The notes: generated by a model not told the origin, from the letters alone. A stretch of 64,000 nucleotides of DNA from Clostridiales bacterium (GCA_024684375.1 JAIKWZ010000051.1:62001-126000), one strand, 5' to 3'. Shown: positions 14,001-22,127, counted from the first letter of the stretch. Numbers and translations: made by a program.

Positions 14001-14040
14001 CATAGGAGCGGAGGATTAAAGCCTATGAAAGGAGCGCGGC

Positions 14041-14676
14041 ATGGCGGATAACGGACGCTGGGTAACGATCAACGGGCGGCGCGTGTTCATAGGCGATGGC
14101 GAAACACCCACCGAGGCGATAGAACGCAGCAAGCAGGAAGCCTCCGGCAGCGGAGCCAGGAAGGTGAGCGCGGCGGAGTTCATAAAGACTTTTCACACGG
14201 CCAAGGCGACGGTGCCGCCGGAGGATGCGTGGCGGGTAGACAGCACCTACACCAGGGAAGACTACGAGCACAAGGACTGTTACGTGATGGGCGAGGGCTC
14301 CACATTCGCCGTGACCGGCGAAGGCGACATCGTTTCCGTGTGCAAGAACCAGACCGATACAGTCAAAGGACATGAACTGCTCAGAGAGGCAGTCAAAAAC
14401 GGCGGGGACCGGCTTGACGCGTTCGGGAAGAAGCTATATAATTTCTACACGAGGAACGGCTTTGAACCTGTTTCATGGACGGAGTTTGACGAGAGCATAG
14501 ATCTGCCAGGATGGGTGAAAGGGCGCGACGAGCCTGAGCCCGTGATTTTCTACAGGTACACAGGCAGGCAGACTGCGGAAAGCTACGGTAACTTTCTGTT
14601 GAGAGTGAAACCCAGTGCGGATTATGGTGCGGCTCAGGCGATAAGAGACGGTTTAATGGAGGGTGATTCCAAATGA
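14041..14676 (+). CDS. Phage accessory protein with GNAT-like C-terminal region
   Basis: The 211-aa protein begins with a GRWVTINGRRVFIGDGE motif, a short beta module seen at the head of many phage- and mobile-element-borne accessory proteins. After a linker comes YVMGEGSTFAVTGEGDIVSVCKN, GHELLREAVKNGGDRLDAFG, KLYNFYTRNGFEPVSWTEFD and EPVIFYRY, which looks like an acetyltransferase (GNAT) fold. AAAGGAGCG precedes the ATG. It overlaps the next gene by four bases. Substrate and role are unknown. A modification or toxin role is only a guess. Confidence 0.5.
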   Translation: MADNGRWVTINGRRVFIGDGETPTEAIERSKQEASGSGARKVSAAEFIKTFHTAKATVPPEDAWRVDSTYTREDYEHKDCYVMGEGSTFAVTGEGDIVSVCKNQTDTVKGHELLREAVKNGGDRLDAFGKKLYNFYTRNGFEPVSWTEFDESIDLPGWVKGRDEPEPVIFYRYTGRQTAESYGNFLLRVKPSADYGAAQAIRDGLMEGDSK

Positions 14677-14978
14677 CAATAAGCTACGAGGAATACGCTC
14701 AAAGGGTAAGAGAGCACATACAGAAGGGTTATCCCAGCTGGGACAAGGAGTATGTGGAAAACCTGTTCAAAAAAGGCTGCGTGAGAGCTGATTACGAAGA
14801 GGGGCTGCTGGAAGCGAAAATTCTGAATCGGCCTTTTATGGGCAATCCTTCGGGCTTCTGCTACGGCTGCCATATGTTCTATCCTGATTACCCCGACACC
14901 TACGAGGAATACAAGGCCAAGGAAAAGCAGCAGAAGAACTTATTCGATATGAACTTTGAAAAGGTGCGGGAAGGGTAA
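14673..14978 (+). CDS. Small protein coupled to the GNAT-like gene
   Basis: The 101-aa protein has SYEEYAQRVREHIQKGYPSWDKEYVENLFKK, then CYGCHMFYPDYPDTYEEYKAKEKQQKN. It is translationally coupled to the previous gene (ATGA overlap), so it may be its partner. I do not recognise a family. A terminator follows. Confidence 0.55.
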   Translation: MTISYEEYAQRVREHIQKGYPSWDKEYVENLFKKGCVRADYEEGLLEAKILNRPFMGNPSGFCYGCHMFYPDYPDTYEEYKAKEKQQKNLFDMNFEKVREG

Positions 14979-14998
14979 GACGACCCGAAGCACTGACG

Positions 14999-15025
14999 GC
15001 CTCCCCTGAAAAGGGGGAGGCTTTT
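14999..15025 (+). terminator. Intrinsic terminator
   Basis: An 8-bp stem GCCTCCCC/GGGGAGGC followed by TTTT, just before terS. Confidence 0.75.
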
Positions 15026-15039
15026 GTATACCCAAGGGG

Positions 15040-15519
15040 GTGTTTAAGATTGCGACTGACAGAAGGATCGACTGGAACGCAATAAGGGCCGAGTACATCG
15101 GCGGGGCATCTTATGGCCGTTTGGCGAAAAAATATGGGGTATGCAAGAGCACGATCTACGCGCACTCGAAGCAGGACGATTGGCAAAAACTGAGGGCTGA
15201 TGTAGCGAACGAAACCCGAATAAAAACAATACAAAAAACGGCCCAAAAAGCGGCCGACAATGCGACCCTTGCAGCTGACATAAAGCGCAAGGGTCTGCTG
15301 ATCCTGAGCCGTCTGTTCGACAAGTACCTGGACGTTGAGGCGACCGAGCGCGCTTCCTTTGACCATGACGACGAAGGCAATTATCAAAGGGATGTGCTGA
15401 AGCTCCGCGATCTGACACAAGCGTATAAGGACCTGACTGAAGATATGCGCGGGGACGGCGCGGCGGACAATGACCGTCCCGTGATTGTGGACGCGAGACC
15501 GGAAGAGGGCGACCAATGA
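15040..15519 (+). CDS. Terminase small subunit
   Basis: This 159-aa DNA-packaging protein has an N-terminal helix-turn-helix (IRAEYIGGASYGRLAKKYGVCKSTIYAHSKQDDW) that would recognise the packaging site. A coiled oligomerisation region and an acidic C-terminus follow. The start is uncertain: GTG at 15040 lies inside a GGGGGTG ribosome-site-like sequence, while an ATT at 15049 has better spacing. The stop overlaps the TerL start by four bases. Confidence 0.85.
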   Translation: MFKIATDRRIDWNAIRAEYIGGASYGRLAKKYGVCKSTIYAHSKQDDWQKLRADVANETRIKTIQKTAQKAADNATLAADIKRKGLLILSRLFDKYLDVEATERASFDHDDEGNYQRDVLKLRDLTQAYKDLTEDMRGDGAADNDRPVIVDARPEEGDQ

Positions 15520-16760
15520 CGTACTACATCTACGACAACATGGCGCGGTCTTTCTGGGACGCGTATGACGACATCAAGGCGTTTAAGCACTCCGAGTACT
15601 GGTTCATGGGCGGGCGCGGCTCCACCAAGAGCAGCTTTATATCCCTGTGCATAATCATGGGCGTACTTCGGGACCCGGAGGCCAATGCCATAATCTACCG
15701 CAAGGTAGGCAACACGGTAAAGGACAGCGTGTACGCGCAGATAGCCTGGGCGGTGGACAAGCTGGGCCTGAACAGGTACTTCATCTTCCGCAGGAACCCG
15801 CTGGAGATCATTTACGCCACGGGGCAGCGGATAATGTTCAGGGGCGCGGACGATCCGCTGAAAAGCAAGTCCATAAAGCTGGAGAAGGGCTATTTCAAGT
15901 ACCTCTGGTTCGAGGAGCTGAGCGAGTTCCGGGGCATGGAGGACATCCGCTCCATAAGGCAGTCCGTGCTGCGAGGTACGGACAGGGCGATCACCTTTTA
16001 CAGCTACAACCCGCCCCGGAGCGCTTTAAGCTGGGTGAACGGCGAGGCGCTCACCGGCGATCAGACGCGCTACACACATACGAGCACATATCTGGACGTG
16101 CCCCCTGAATGGCTGGGGGCACAGTTCATAGACATAGCGGAGAGCCTTAAGCGCACCAATCCCCAGGCGTACAGGAACGAGTATCTGGGAGTGGTCACGG
16201 GTACGGGCGGGAACGTGTTCGAGAACGTGGAGGCCCGGACCGTAACGAACGAAGAGATCGCCTCCCTGGAATGGTTTTACCAGGGCATAGACTGGGGCTG
16301 GTTCCCAGATCCGTTCCAGTGGGTGCGCTGCGGCTACGATTCCACCCGGCGCGCGCTGTACATAGTGGACGAATACCGGGCCAACAAGAAGAGCAACCAG
16401 GAGACATATGAGGCGCTGAAAAGCAAGCTGACGCCGGAGGAGAGCCTGATCTGCGACAGCGCTGAAGTCAAATCCATCGCGGACTACCGGGATTACGGCT
16501 GCGTGTGGGCGCGGGGCGCGAACAAGGCGGTGATCGGCGGCAAGGGAAGCGTGAGCTACTCCATGAAGTGGCTGGCGAGCCTGTCAAAAATAGTGATAGA
16601 CGCGGACAGATGCCCGCACAGCGCGAAGGAGTTTGTGGAGTACGAGTTCCAGAAAAACAAACAGGGCGAGTATATAGACGGGTATGTGGACGCGAACAAC
16701 CACGCCATAGACGCGGTAAGGTACGCGATGAGCACGGTGTGGCGGAGAGGCGGAGAGTGA
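15516..16760 (+). CDS. Terminase large subunit (PBSX/Terminase_3 type)
   Basis: The 414-aa packaging motor has Walker A GGRGSTKS (32-39) and Walker B YLWFEE (129-134) in the ATPase half. The RNase-H-like nuclease half shows GIDWGW, CDSAE and DANNHAIDAVRYAM. Length and motifs match the PBSX family, which usually packages by a headful or pac-like mechanism. Confidence 0.96.
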   Translation: MTYYIYDNMARSFWDAYDDIKAFKHSEYWFMGGRGSTKSSFISLCIIMGVLRDPEANAIIYRKVGNTVKDSVYAQIAWAVDKLGLNRYFIFRRNPLEIIYATGQRIMFRGADDPLKSKSIKLEKGYFKYLWFEELSEFRGMEDIRSIRQSVLRGTDRAITFYSYNPPRSALSWVNGEALTGDQTRYTHTSTYLDVPPEWLGAQFIDIAESLKRTNPQAYRNEYLGVVTGTGGNVFENVEARTVTNEEIASLEWFYQGIDWGWFPDPFQWVRCGYDSTRRALYIVDEYRANKKSNQETYEALKSKLTPEESLICDSAEVKSIADYRDYGCVWARGANKAVIGGKGSVSYSMKWLASLSKIVIDADRCPHSAKEFVEYEFQKNKQGEYIDGYVDANNHAIDAVRYAMSTVWRRGGE

Positions 16761-16761
16761 T

Positions 16762-18276
16762 ATGAATTTTATTGAGCGGCTGAAAGGGGCGGCAAGGGTT
16801 ATGTTTGGAAGAAACGCTTTTACCATGGCTGGATTGCCGGCCACGGCGTTAAGCGACATAAGCGCAAGCAAAATAGAGCTGTGGCGCGACATATACGCGG
16901 ATAAGTCGCCCTGGTTAAGCAGAAACAAGCTGACGCTGGGCGTGGCGCCGCTGGTGTGCAAGAGCCTTGCCACGCTGGCCACACTGGAATGCGGGATAAA
17001 CGTGAGCGATACCTCTGAGCAGGAACGGATTGCCACGGCTGCCGAGGGCAGCCTCGCAATGACGCAAAAGCAAGGCGCGCTCACAAGGGCACAGGCGATA
17101 GACGCGGCGTTTGAACAGGTGCGCACGGAATTGAGGCAGCGGGCAGAAGTGGCGCTGGCGCTGGGCGGCATGGCGTTCAAGCCAGTGTTCACCGGAAATG
17201 AGATACACATCGATTTCGTGGCGGCGGACAGCTTTTATCCCGTGAGCTATTCGGCGGCGGGCGAGATCACCGGCGCGGTATTCATCGAAAAGAAGAGGCG
17301 CAAGGATAAGACCTACTTCCGCGTGGAGACCCACGAGATGGGCAAAGACGGCGCGTACACGATAACCAACAGGGCGTTCAGGAGCGAGGGCGGCGGGGGC
17401 ATGGGCGTTTCTTGCCAATTGGCCGAAGTGGAAGAGTGGGCCCGGATACAGCCGGAAGTTACCCTGAGCAATATCACTTCCCCGCTGTTCGCGTACTTCA
17501 AGGTGCCCGGGGCGAACAGGGAATATCCGGACAGCCCCCTGGGCGTGAGCGTGTTTTCGGCGGCGGAATCCTCCGGCACGCTTGAGGAGGCGGACAGGCA
17601 GTTCCAGCGCCTCATGTGGGAGTTTGAGGGCGGCGAGCTGGCCATAGACGCCAGCCAGGACGCGTTTAAGACCCGCAGGCTGGAAGACGGCAAGTTCGTG
17701 CCCACGCTGCCGGAGGGCAAGGAGCGGTTGTACCGCGTGAACACGCTGATGCAGGAAGGCGGCAGCGAGGGCATCTTCTCCACCTTCAATCCGGCGCTCA
17801 GGGACGCGAACTTCATCAATGGCCTAAACGAGATCCTGATGCGCATAGAGGACCAGTGCGGAGTGGCCCGCGGCACGCTGAGCGACATAAGCGAGATCAG
17901 CCGCACGGCTACGGAATTAAGGATCAGCCGCCAGAGGACATACGCCACCGTGACCGGCATACAGGGCGCGCTTGAGAGGGCGCTGGCAAAGCTGGCGGGC
18001 GCGATAGACGAGCTGTGCGACCTGTACGCCATAACGCCCGCGGGGGCGTGGGACATCGCGTTTGCCTGGGACGACAGCGTGGTGACTGACGCGGACACCG
18101 AAAGGGAAAGGGACCTGAACGAAGTGCGCGAACGCCTGATGATGCCCTGGGAGTACCGCGTAAAGTGGTACGGCGAGAGCGAGGAGGAAGCCAAGGCGCG
18201 GCTGGCGGAAAACGCTGAAAAGGATCTGGAGGCAGCGCTGGCGGAAAAAACAAAGGAAAGATTGCCACGGGGCTAA
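16762..18276 (+). CDS. Portal protein (SPP1 gp6-like)
   Basis: The 504-aa protein forms the DNA entry vertex. It follows TerL directly and has typical portal features: an N-terminal LWRDIYADKSPWL, a central IDFVAADSFYPVSYSAAGEI region, a RMWEFEGG-type stem region, and a C-terminal DDSVVTDADTERERDLNEV helix. Residues of about 86-101 (ERIATAAEGSLAMT) are encoded by an in-frame copy of the palindromic repeat at 17022. The last codons and the stop are supplied by another copy at 18256. Confidence 0.92.
   Translation: MNFIERLKGAARVMFGRNAFTMAGLPATALSDISASKIELWRDIYADKSPWLSRNKLTLGVAPLVCKSLATLATLECGINVSDTSEQERIATAAEGSLAMTQKQGALTRAQAIDAAFEQVRTELRQRAEVALALGGMAFKPVFTGNEIHIDFVAADSFYPVSYSAAGEITGAVFIEKKRRKDKTYFRVETHEMGKDGAYTITNRAFRSEGGGGMGVSCQLAEVEEWARIQPEVTLSNITSPLFAYFKVPGANREYPDSPLGVSVFSAAESSGTLEEADRQFQRLMWEFEGGELAIDASQDAFKTRRLEDGKFVPTLPEGKERLYRVNTLMQEGGSEGIFSTFNPALRDANFINGLNEILMRIEDQCGVARGTLSDISEISRTATELRISRQRTYATVTGIQGALERALAKLAGAIDELCDLYAITPAGAWDIAFAWDDSVVTDADTERERDLNEVRERLMMPWEYRVKWYGESEEEAKARLAENAEKDLEAALAEKTKERLPRG
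17022..17065. repeat. Palindromic repeat element, copy 2 (inside portal gene)
   Basis: GGAACGGATTGCCACG, stem GGCTGCC/GGCAGCC, CTCGCAATGACGC. It is translated in frame as ERIATAAEGSLAMT without breaking the portal reading frame. Confidence 0.85.
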
Positions 18277-18294
18277 AGCCCCTCGCAATGACGC
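18256..18294. repeat. Palindromic repeat element, copy 3 (portal 3' end)
   Basis: Core ATTGCCACG, stem GGGGCT/AGCCCC, CTCGCAATGACGC. The portal stop codon lies in its loop, so the element provides the portal C-terminus (RLPRG). Confidence 0.85.
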
Positions 18295-18329
18295 ATCACC
18301 CCTAAAGGGGGAAGACTTTGGGGGACGGT

Positions 18330-19916
18330 ATGACGGATAAGGAATTGGACGCGCTGATCGGCGCGTTTTCGGCGCGGTTCACTCTGATCCAGCGCAAGTA
18401 CCTCCGGCGCGTGGGGGAAAGGCTCAAGCGGATCGGCGCTCTGAGCGCGAAAGATATACACATCCTATCCGAGTTAAGGCGCATGGGCACGGAGATGGAC
18501 GAGATCCAGCGGGAGATCTCCCGGGCGTGCGGCGTGTCAAAGGAGCAGCTTTTCTCCGCTTTGGAGCTGGCCGCGAAGGCGGACACCCGGGCGGCGGAAA
18601 TGAAGCTGAAGGGGACGGACGAGGCAGAGGAGGGCGGCGACCAAGAGGGACGGATCGCCACGCCTTCGGCTCGCGATGACGCTGCCTTTGGCAGCCTCAC
18701 CCTGACGCCCGGATTACGGGCAGCGGTGGAAGCCCAGGCGAAGGTGACGGCGGGGGAGTTCGACAATCTTTCCCAGACCACCGTACAGGACGGCTTCTAC
18801 AGGCATGTGATAGACGCGGCGGCGGGCGCCGTGACCTCCGGCGTGGACGATTACGCCGGTGCCATAAGAGGCGCGGTCAAGACGCTTGCGGCGAACGGCC
18901 TGAGGGTAGTATATGAAAGCGGCTACACCCGGAGGCTGGACAGCGCGGTAAGGCAAAACGTGCTGGACGCGGCGAGGGCCGTTTCCCAGGCGGCCACCGA
19001 TGAGGTGGGGCGGCAGCTGGGGGCGGACGGCGTGCAGATCTCCGCGCACATACTGTGCGCTCCGGATCACCTGCCTTACCAGGGCAGGATGTATTCCAAC
19101 GAGGAGTTTGAAGCCATACAGGAGAGCCTGGACCGACCATTTGGAATGTGGAACTGCCGGCATATCTGGTACCCGGCCATACTGGGCGTGACGAAGCAGA
19201 CCTACAGCGAGGACACGCTTACGAGATACGCCGACCTTTCAAACGGCAAGGTCAAGATCGGCGGCAGGGAGCTCACACGCTACGAGTGGACGCAGGAGCA
19301 GCGGAAGATCGAGACGAAGCTGAGGGACCTGCGGGCGGAAGAGGCCGTGTGGCTGGCAGCCGGGAACACCGAGGAACTGAACCGGGTGCGGGCAGAGATA
19401 CGCAGGCTGACGGCCGTGTACAACCTGATCACCCGGGAAGCGAGCGTGCCTTCCCGCATGGAACGGACGGAGGGAGTACAGGGATTGACTGAGCCTCAGA
19501 ACAATGTTATAATTAAGTCACAAGACAAAGCGGTTGATGATGACGTGCATATAATTGCGACAATACAAAACAAAGCAGTTTTTGACAGGTGGGGAGATGT
19601 TTCACCGGTCGTTGTTTTAACTAACGAGAGAATCGCGCATATTCGAGAGGGCCATGAACGCGACTATATGGAATTAGGGCATAAAATGCCCGAGACCATT
19701 GAAAAGCCGAATTTGATTCTTGAAGATGCAAAAAACGAAAATACTGCAATGTTTATCAAACATATTGACGACACGAATCTGAATGTCATTGTGAGATTGC
19801 AAGTAAGAGACGATAGGAACAGATCACAGAGTTCGGTCATTACGATGTATAAAATGGGAGCAAAAACGCTTACACGGTTACTAAAAAAGAACAAAACCCT
19901 TTACAAGTCAGAGTAA
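18330..19916 (+). CDS. MuF-type minor capsid protein with C-terminal nuclease-like toxin domain
   Basis: The 528-aa protein has a phage minor capsid (SPP1 gp7/Phage_min_cap2) part at about 1-375, including LCAPDHLPYQGRMYSNEEF and MWNCRHIWYPAILG. A C-terminal domain follows (about 395-528): VVVLTNERIAHIREGHERDY, YIELG-like spacing, then IVRLQVRDD and SSVITMYKMGAKTL. This resembles the PBECR (Barnase/EndoU/ColicinE5/RelE-like) nuclease domains fused to MuF proteins. The 3' part (from 19480) is visibly AT-richer than the rest, a sign of cassette exchange. Start chosen at 18330 because GGGGGA precedes it. Residues 108-117 (GRIATPSARD) come from a repeat copy. Confidence 0.85.
   Translation: MTDKELDALIGAFSARFTLIQRKYLRRVGERLKRIGALSAKDIHILSELRRMGTEMDEIQREISRACGVSKEQLFSALELAAKADTRAAEMKLKGTDEAEEGGDQEGRIATPSARDDAAFGSLTLTPGLRAAVEAQAKVTAGEFDNLSQTTVQDGFYRHVIDAAAGAVTSGVDDYAGAIRGAVKTLAANGLRVVYESGYTRRLDSAVRQNVLDAARAVSQAATDEVGRQLGADGVQISAHILCAPDHLPYQGRMYSNEEFEAIQESLDRPFGMWNCRHIWYPAILGVTKQTYSEDTLTRYADLSNGKVKIGGRELTRYEWTQEQRKIETKLRDLRAEEAVWLAAGNTEELNRVRAEIRRLTAVYNLITREASVPSRMERTEGVQGLTEPQNNVIIKSQDKAVDDDVHIIATIQNKAVFDRWGDVSPVVVLTNERIAHIREGHERDYMELGHKMPETIEKPNLILEDAKNENTAMFIKHIDDTNLNVIVRLQVRDDRNRSQSSVITMYKMGAKTLTRLLKKNKTLYKSE
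18648..18681. repeat. Palindromic repeat element, copy 4 (inside MuF gene)
   Basis: Shorter copy: GGACGGATCGCCACG, CCTTCGG, CTCGCGATGACGC. The outer stem is ATCGC/GCGAT instead of ATTGC/GCAAT, a paired change that keeps the hairpin. It is translated in the same frame (RIAT) as the portal copy. Confidence 0.75.
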
Positions 19917-19927
19917 ATGTGCTATAA

Positions 19928-20089
19928 TATCCGTGGGATGAGATTGAAGTAGAGAATGTGCTTCTACACGCCGCGGAAACGTGGTATACAAGAGATGTCG
20001 GGACTGGCACACCGACCAATTTCTCCCACTATATAATATCCAATACCGCCTCCGGGCGGTTTTTTGATGCGCAGAAAGGAGATAGGTGA
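19928..20089 (+). pseudogene. Remnant reading frame after the MuF toxin
   Basis: Fifty-three open codons without an ATG (a GTG at 19958 is the only likely start) encode a stretch with EVENVLLHAAETWYTRDVG and end in a TGATG overlap with the next mini-gene. The coding appearance and coupled stop/start suggest the degraded end of a toxin or immunity gene. No family recognised. Confidence 0.35.
20045..20065 (+). terminator. Intrinsic terminator in the cassette array
   Basis: An ACCGCC/GGCGGT stem with a 4-base loop followed by T6. Confidence 0.65.
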
Positions 20090-20154
20090 TGGATCAGAAC
20101 GCAGAAGCCTGGCTGAAGAGAGCCCAAGATGGTTTACAGATTGGGAGACCATAA
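20089..20154 (+). pseudogene. Truncated 21-codon gene start (immunity-like remnant)
   Basis: AAAGGAGATAGG precedes an ATG. The peptide MDQNAEAWLKRAQDGLQIGR ends after 21 codons. Its upstream sequence (GCAGAAAGGAGA and ATGGATCAG) recurs at 20281-20305 before another broken gene, so both look like remains of duplicated modules. Confidence 0.45.
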
Positions 20155-20265
20155 AAAATGAGTGTCTCCTCCTCCATAGCGGTGGGGGAACACTCTGGCA
20201 AGCTATGCACCACACGGGCCACTTACTTACAAATATTATTATACTCAAATGATCATGTTTGTCAA
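20153..20265 (-). ncRNA. Candidate antisense small RNA 1 with promoter and terminator
   Basis: On the minus strand TTGACA (20260-20265), a 16-bp spacer and TATAAT (20238-20243) precede an RNA of about 79 nt, roughly 20231 to 20153. It ends in a GAGTGT/ACACTC stem followed by T6. It contains GTTCCCCCAC and runs opposite to the phage late genes. No ribosome site and reading frame are evident. It closely resembles the second candidate in promoter and C-rich motif. Confidence 0.6.
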
Positions 20266-20296
20266 GTGTTTTTTATGTGCAGAAAGGAGACATGAG

Positions 20297-20559
20297 ATGG
20301 ATCAGGGCTTGCAATCCAAGCTGGAGAAAATCCAAGAAGCAATCGAAACCTTCGCGGAGCGAATGAAAGATTTGAATGAAGAAGTCAAAACCCTGGCGGG
20401 ATTATAGTCGACCTTTCAAAGCTTACTATCAGTGATGACAAAGCGTGGGCGCAGGCGGAAGATCGCTTACAGAGCAGCGGTGATGCCACGATTGATGTGA
20501 TGATGTTCCGAAACGGGAATGTGCTGGGGATAAAACGTTTTTGCAAAATAAGCAAATAA
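20297..20559 (+). pseudogene. Frameshifted small gene, possible immunity gene
   Basis: With AAAGGAGA upstream, the frame reads MDQGLQSKLEKIQEAIETFAE (a coiled-coil start) and stops at 20405. The neighbouring frame continues without a break as VDLSKLTISDDKAWAQAEDR and VMMFRNGNVLGIKRFCKISK up to 20559. Adding one G to the GGG run at about 20399 joins the two into one protein of about 87 residues. It lies between toxin cassettes, which suggests an immunity role, by context only. Confidence 0.5.
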
Positions 20560-20657
20560 AAACGCCCGATGCCGGGCGCTCTTACGTGGGGGAACCAACA
20601 GGACTCGCCCGTAGGGCCCCACACATATAGTATACTCACGAAGCACCAGTTTGTCAA
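20557..20657 (-). ncRNA. Candidate antisense small RNA 2 with promoter and terminator
   Basis: On the minus strand TTGACA (20652-20657), a 17-bp spacer and TATACT (20629-20634) precede an RNA of about 66 nt, roughly 20622 to 20557. It folds as GUGGGG...CCCCAC enclosing a CCC-UAC-GGG hairpin. It then ends in a textbook terminator (CGCCCG gcat CGGGCG, T5). It shares TTGACAAAC, GAGTATA and GTTCCCCCAC with candidate 1. It overlaps the end of the broken gene on the plus strand. Confidence 0.65.
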
Positions 20658-20690
20658 GCGCTTCTGACGTGCCGCTTACAACTTACCAAG

Positions 20691-21092
20691 TTGGCGAGCG
20701 TGCCGGCGACGATGGAAAGGACAGAAGCGGTAATGCCGGCAAATTTGACAAAAGGGCCGGAAAGTGGTACAATAATATTTCCTAAAAGGTTGCCTCAAAC
20801 TGGAAATGAAACATTACCGGTCACGATGAATGTCAACACTCCGATAATTCAGGGCGTTGTGCCGCATGGTAGTGAGATTGCAAACATTGTGATTATTGCA
20901 GGCAAAGGAACGAGTACGCCGATAAGACACGCGGCAGACCTTGAAGCGAAGTATTCAAAACCAGCTGATTCCTGGCAGAAAAAAACGGGCATGGTAAAAG
21001 GCAGCAAGTTTCGATACGAAATACACTGGTACGCCAGCGACGGAATGGCTTTGGGGTATGAGTATAAGCTAAAGGGGGTGAGGGATAAGTGA
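20691..21092 (+). CDS. Orphan C-terminal toxin cassette (displaced MuF tip)
   Basis: This frame has no ATG or ribosome site at its start. It opens with LASVPATMERTEAV, almost the same as the MuF protein just before its toxin domain (EASVPSRMERTEGV, about residue 372). The DNA shares GCGAGCGTGCC and further matches. The following residues differ: a beta segment, then IRHAADLEAKY, SWQKKTGMVKG and YEIHWYASDG. These resemble the compact toxin-like domains that end other MuF proteins. It looks like a silent alternative tip, expressed only after recombination into the MuF gene. Exact activity unknown. Confidence 0.6.
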   Translation: MASVPATMERTEAVMPANLTKGPESGTIIFPKRLPQTGNETLPVTMNVNTPIIQGVVPHGSEIANIVIIAGKGTSTPIRHAADLEAKYSKPADSWQKKTGMVKGSKFRYEIHWYASDGMALGYEYKLKGVRDK

Positions 21093-21325
21093 GAGTAAAG
21101 TACATAGGTGAAAGCTTCGGAGTTGATGGCCTGACGGATGGCAAAACCTACGAAGTTCAGGAAGTTGATTCATTGACCGGTATGCTTCGCGTGGTTGATG
21201 ACAGCGGCGAAGATTACCTGTATTCACCGACGAATCCCGGCCCTATTACCTCAAACAGAGCTTTTGGGAAGTTCGAGATCGTCGAGGATGACGAGACAGG
21301 AACACTCAGAAAACTTATTGCATAA
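21089..21325 (+). CDS. Small protein coupled to the orphan cassette, putative immunity protein
   Basis: The 78-aa protein (VKYIGESFGVDGLTDGKTYE, MLRVVDDSGEDYLY, KFEIVEDDE) is an SH3-like small beta protein frequently found in Clostridia mobile elements. The GTG start overlaps the cassette stop and has GGGGGTGAGGG upstream. Its placement directly after an orphan toxin tip suggests an immunity role; this is an inference. Confidence 0.5.
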   Translation: MRVKYIGESFGVDGLTDGKTYEVQEVDSLTGMLRVVDDSGEDYLYSPTNPGPITSNRAFGKFEIVEDDETGTLRKLIA

Positions 21326-21360
21326 TACCAATAACCGTCAATGGGCGGGGAGGATTATTG

Positions 21361-21432
21361 ATGCAGGATAATGATTACAAGTGGTTTGAAGAGAATTGCA
21401 AACTACTATATGATAAATATGGGGATTCCTAA
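21361..21432 (+). pseudogene. Truncated gene stub (DUF5678-like start)
   Basis: GGGGAGG precedes an ATG and 23 codons (MQDNDYKWFEENCKLLYDKY and a short end). This resembles the N-terminus of small DUF5678-type proteins, which normally continue for another 40 or more residues. It then stops. It is another remnant in the cassette array. Confidence 0.45.
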
Positions 21433-21482
21433 AAAGAAATAAGATAATATAATCTAAAAGTCCATTTCCAATAACGACGAAC

Positions 21483-21511
21483 AAAGCGACTTGCGAAAGC
21501 GGGTCGCTTTT
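21483..21511 (+). terminator. Terminator closing the cassette array
   Basis: AAAGCGAC/GTCGCTTT stem followed by TTTT, before the gene at 21563. Confidence 0.6.
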
Positions 21512-21562
21512 ATTATGCCCATATGGCAATTAAAAACGCAACGAGAAAAGGAGTGACGAAAG

Positions 21563-21763
21563 ATGGCCAAATACCGCATACTGGAAGACCAGGTTTTCTC
21601 TGACAACAAGCACTACATTTACGCCGCGGGCACAAGCAATGATGACAAGCCGGAGGGCGAGTTTGTGAACGGCTCGCTCGCGCTGGAAGTTGATACCAGA
21701 AAAGTATATCTCTGGAATGAGGACATCAACGACTGGGACGACGGCGAGGGAGGTGGCAACTGA
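21563..21763 (+). CDS. Small phage structural-region protein
   Basis: The 66-aa protein (YRILEDQVFSDNKHYIYAAG, GSLALEVDTRKVYLWNE) has the look of short beta-rich phage tail or head accessory proteins that describe a patterned surface loop. The function is not known. AAAGGAG lies upstream and the stop overlaps the next start. Confidence 0.6.
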   Translation: MAKYRILEDQVFSDNKHYIYAAGTSNDDKPEGEFVNGSLALEVDTRKVYLWNEDINDWDDGEGGGN

Positions 21764-22104
21764 TGGCTGATACCGGAAAGATCATCGCCCTGATCAAGGC
21801 GCTGGGAGGCGCTGGTGGCGGCGGTGGCGGAGGCGGTGGAGGCGGCATACTTCTGGTCCATAACAAGAGCACCTGGTATCTGGATGCGACTTTCAACCAG
21901 ATAAAGACAGCCGTCAATGCCGGCAAAATGGTCTATTACGTAAACGAGTCAGAAGATGGTGGTAGTACCCCGAGCATGGATTATAACATTCTCACTGAGT
22001 TCAAAGAATACCACGGCTCTGACTCAGATATGTATGAAGTCTACTTTGGGAACCAGTATTTTTACGCCGGCAACCCGGATGAGTCGCTTGTAATGCCAGA
22101 TTAG
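21763..22104 (+). CDS. Glycine-tract phage protein
   Basis: The 113-aa protein starts ADTGKIIALIKALGGAG, followed by a run of eleven glycines, and then a folded part (STWYLDATFNQIKTAVNAGK, VYFGNQYFYAG). This N-terminus plus Gly linker is common in Clostridia phage proteins near tail or lysis genes, usually of unknown function. Confidence 0.6.
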   Translation: MADTGKIIALIKALGGAGGGGGGGGGGGILLVHNKSTWYLDATFNQIKTAVNAGKMVYYVNESEDGGSTPSMDYNILTEFKEYHGSDSDMYEVYFGNQYFYAGNPDESLVMPD

Positions 22105-22127
22105 TTACAGGCATTCAGGAGGGCAAC

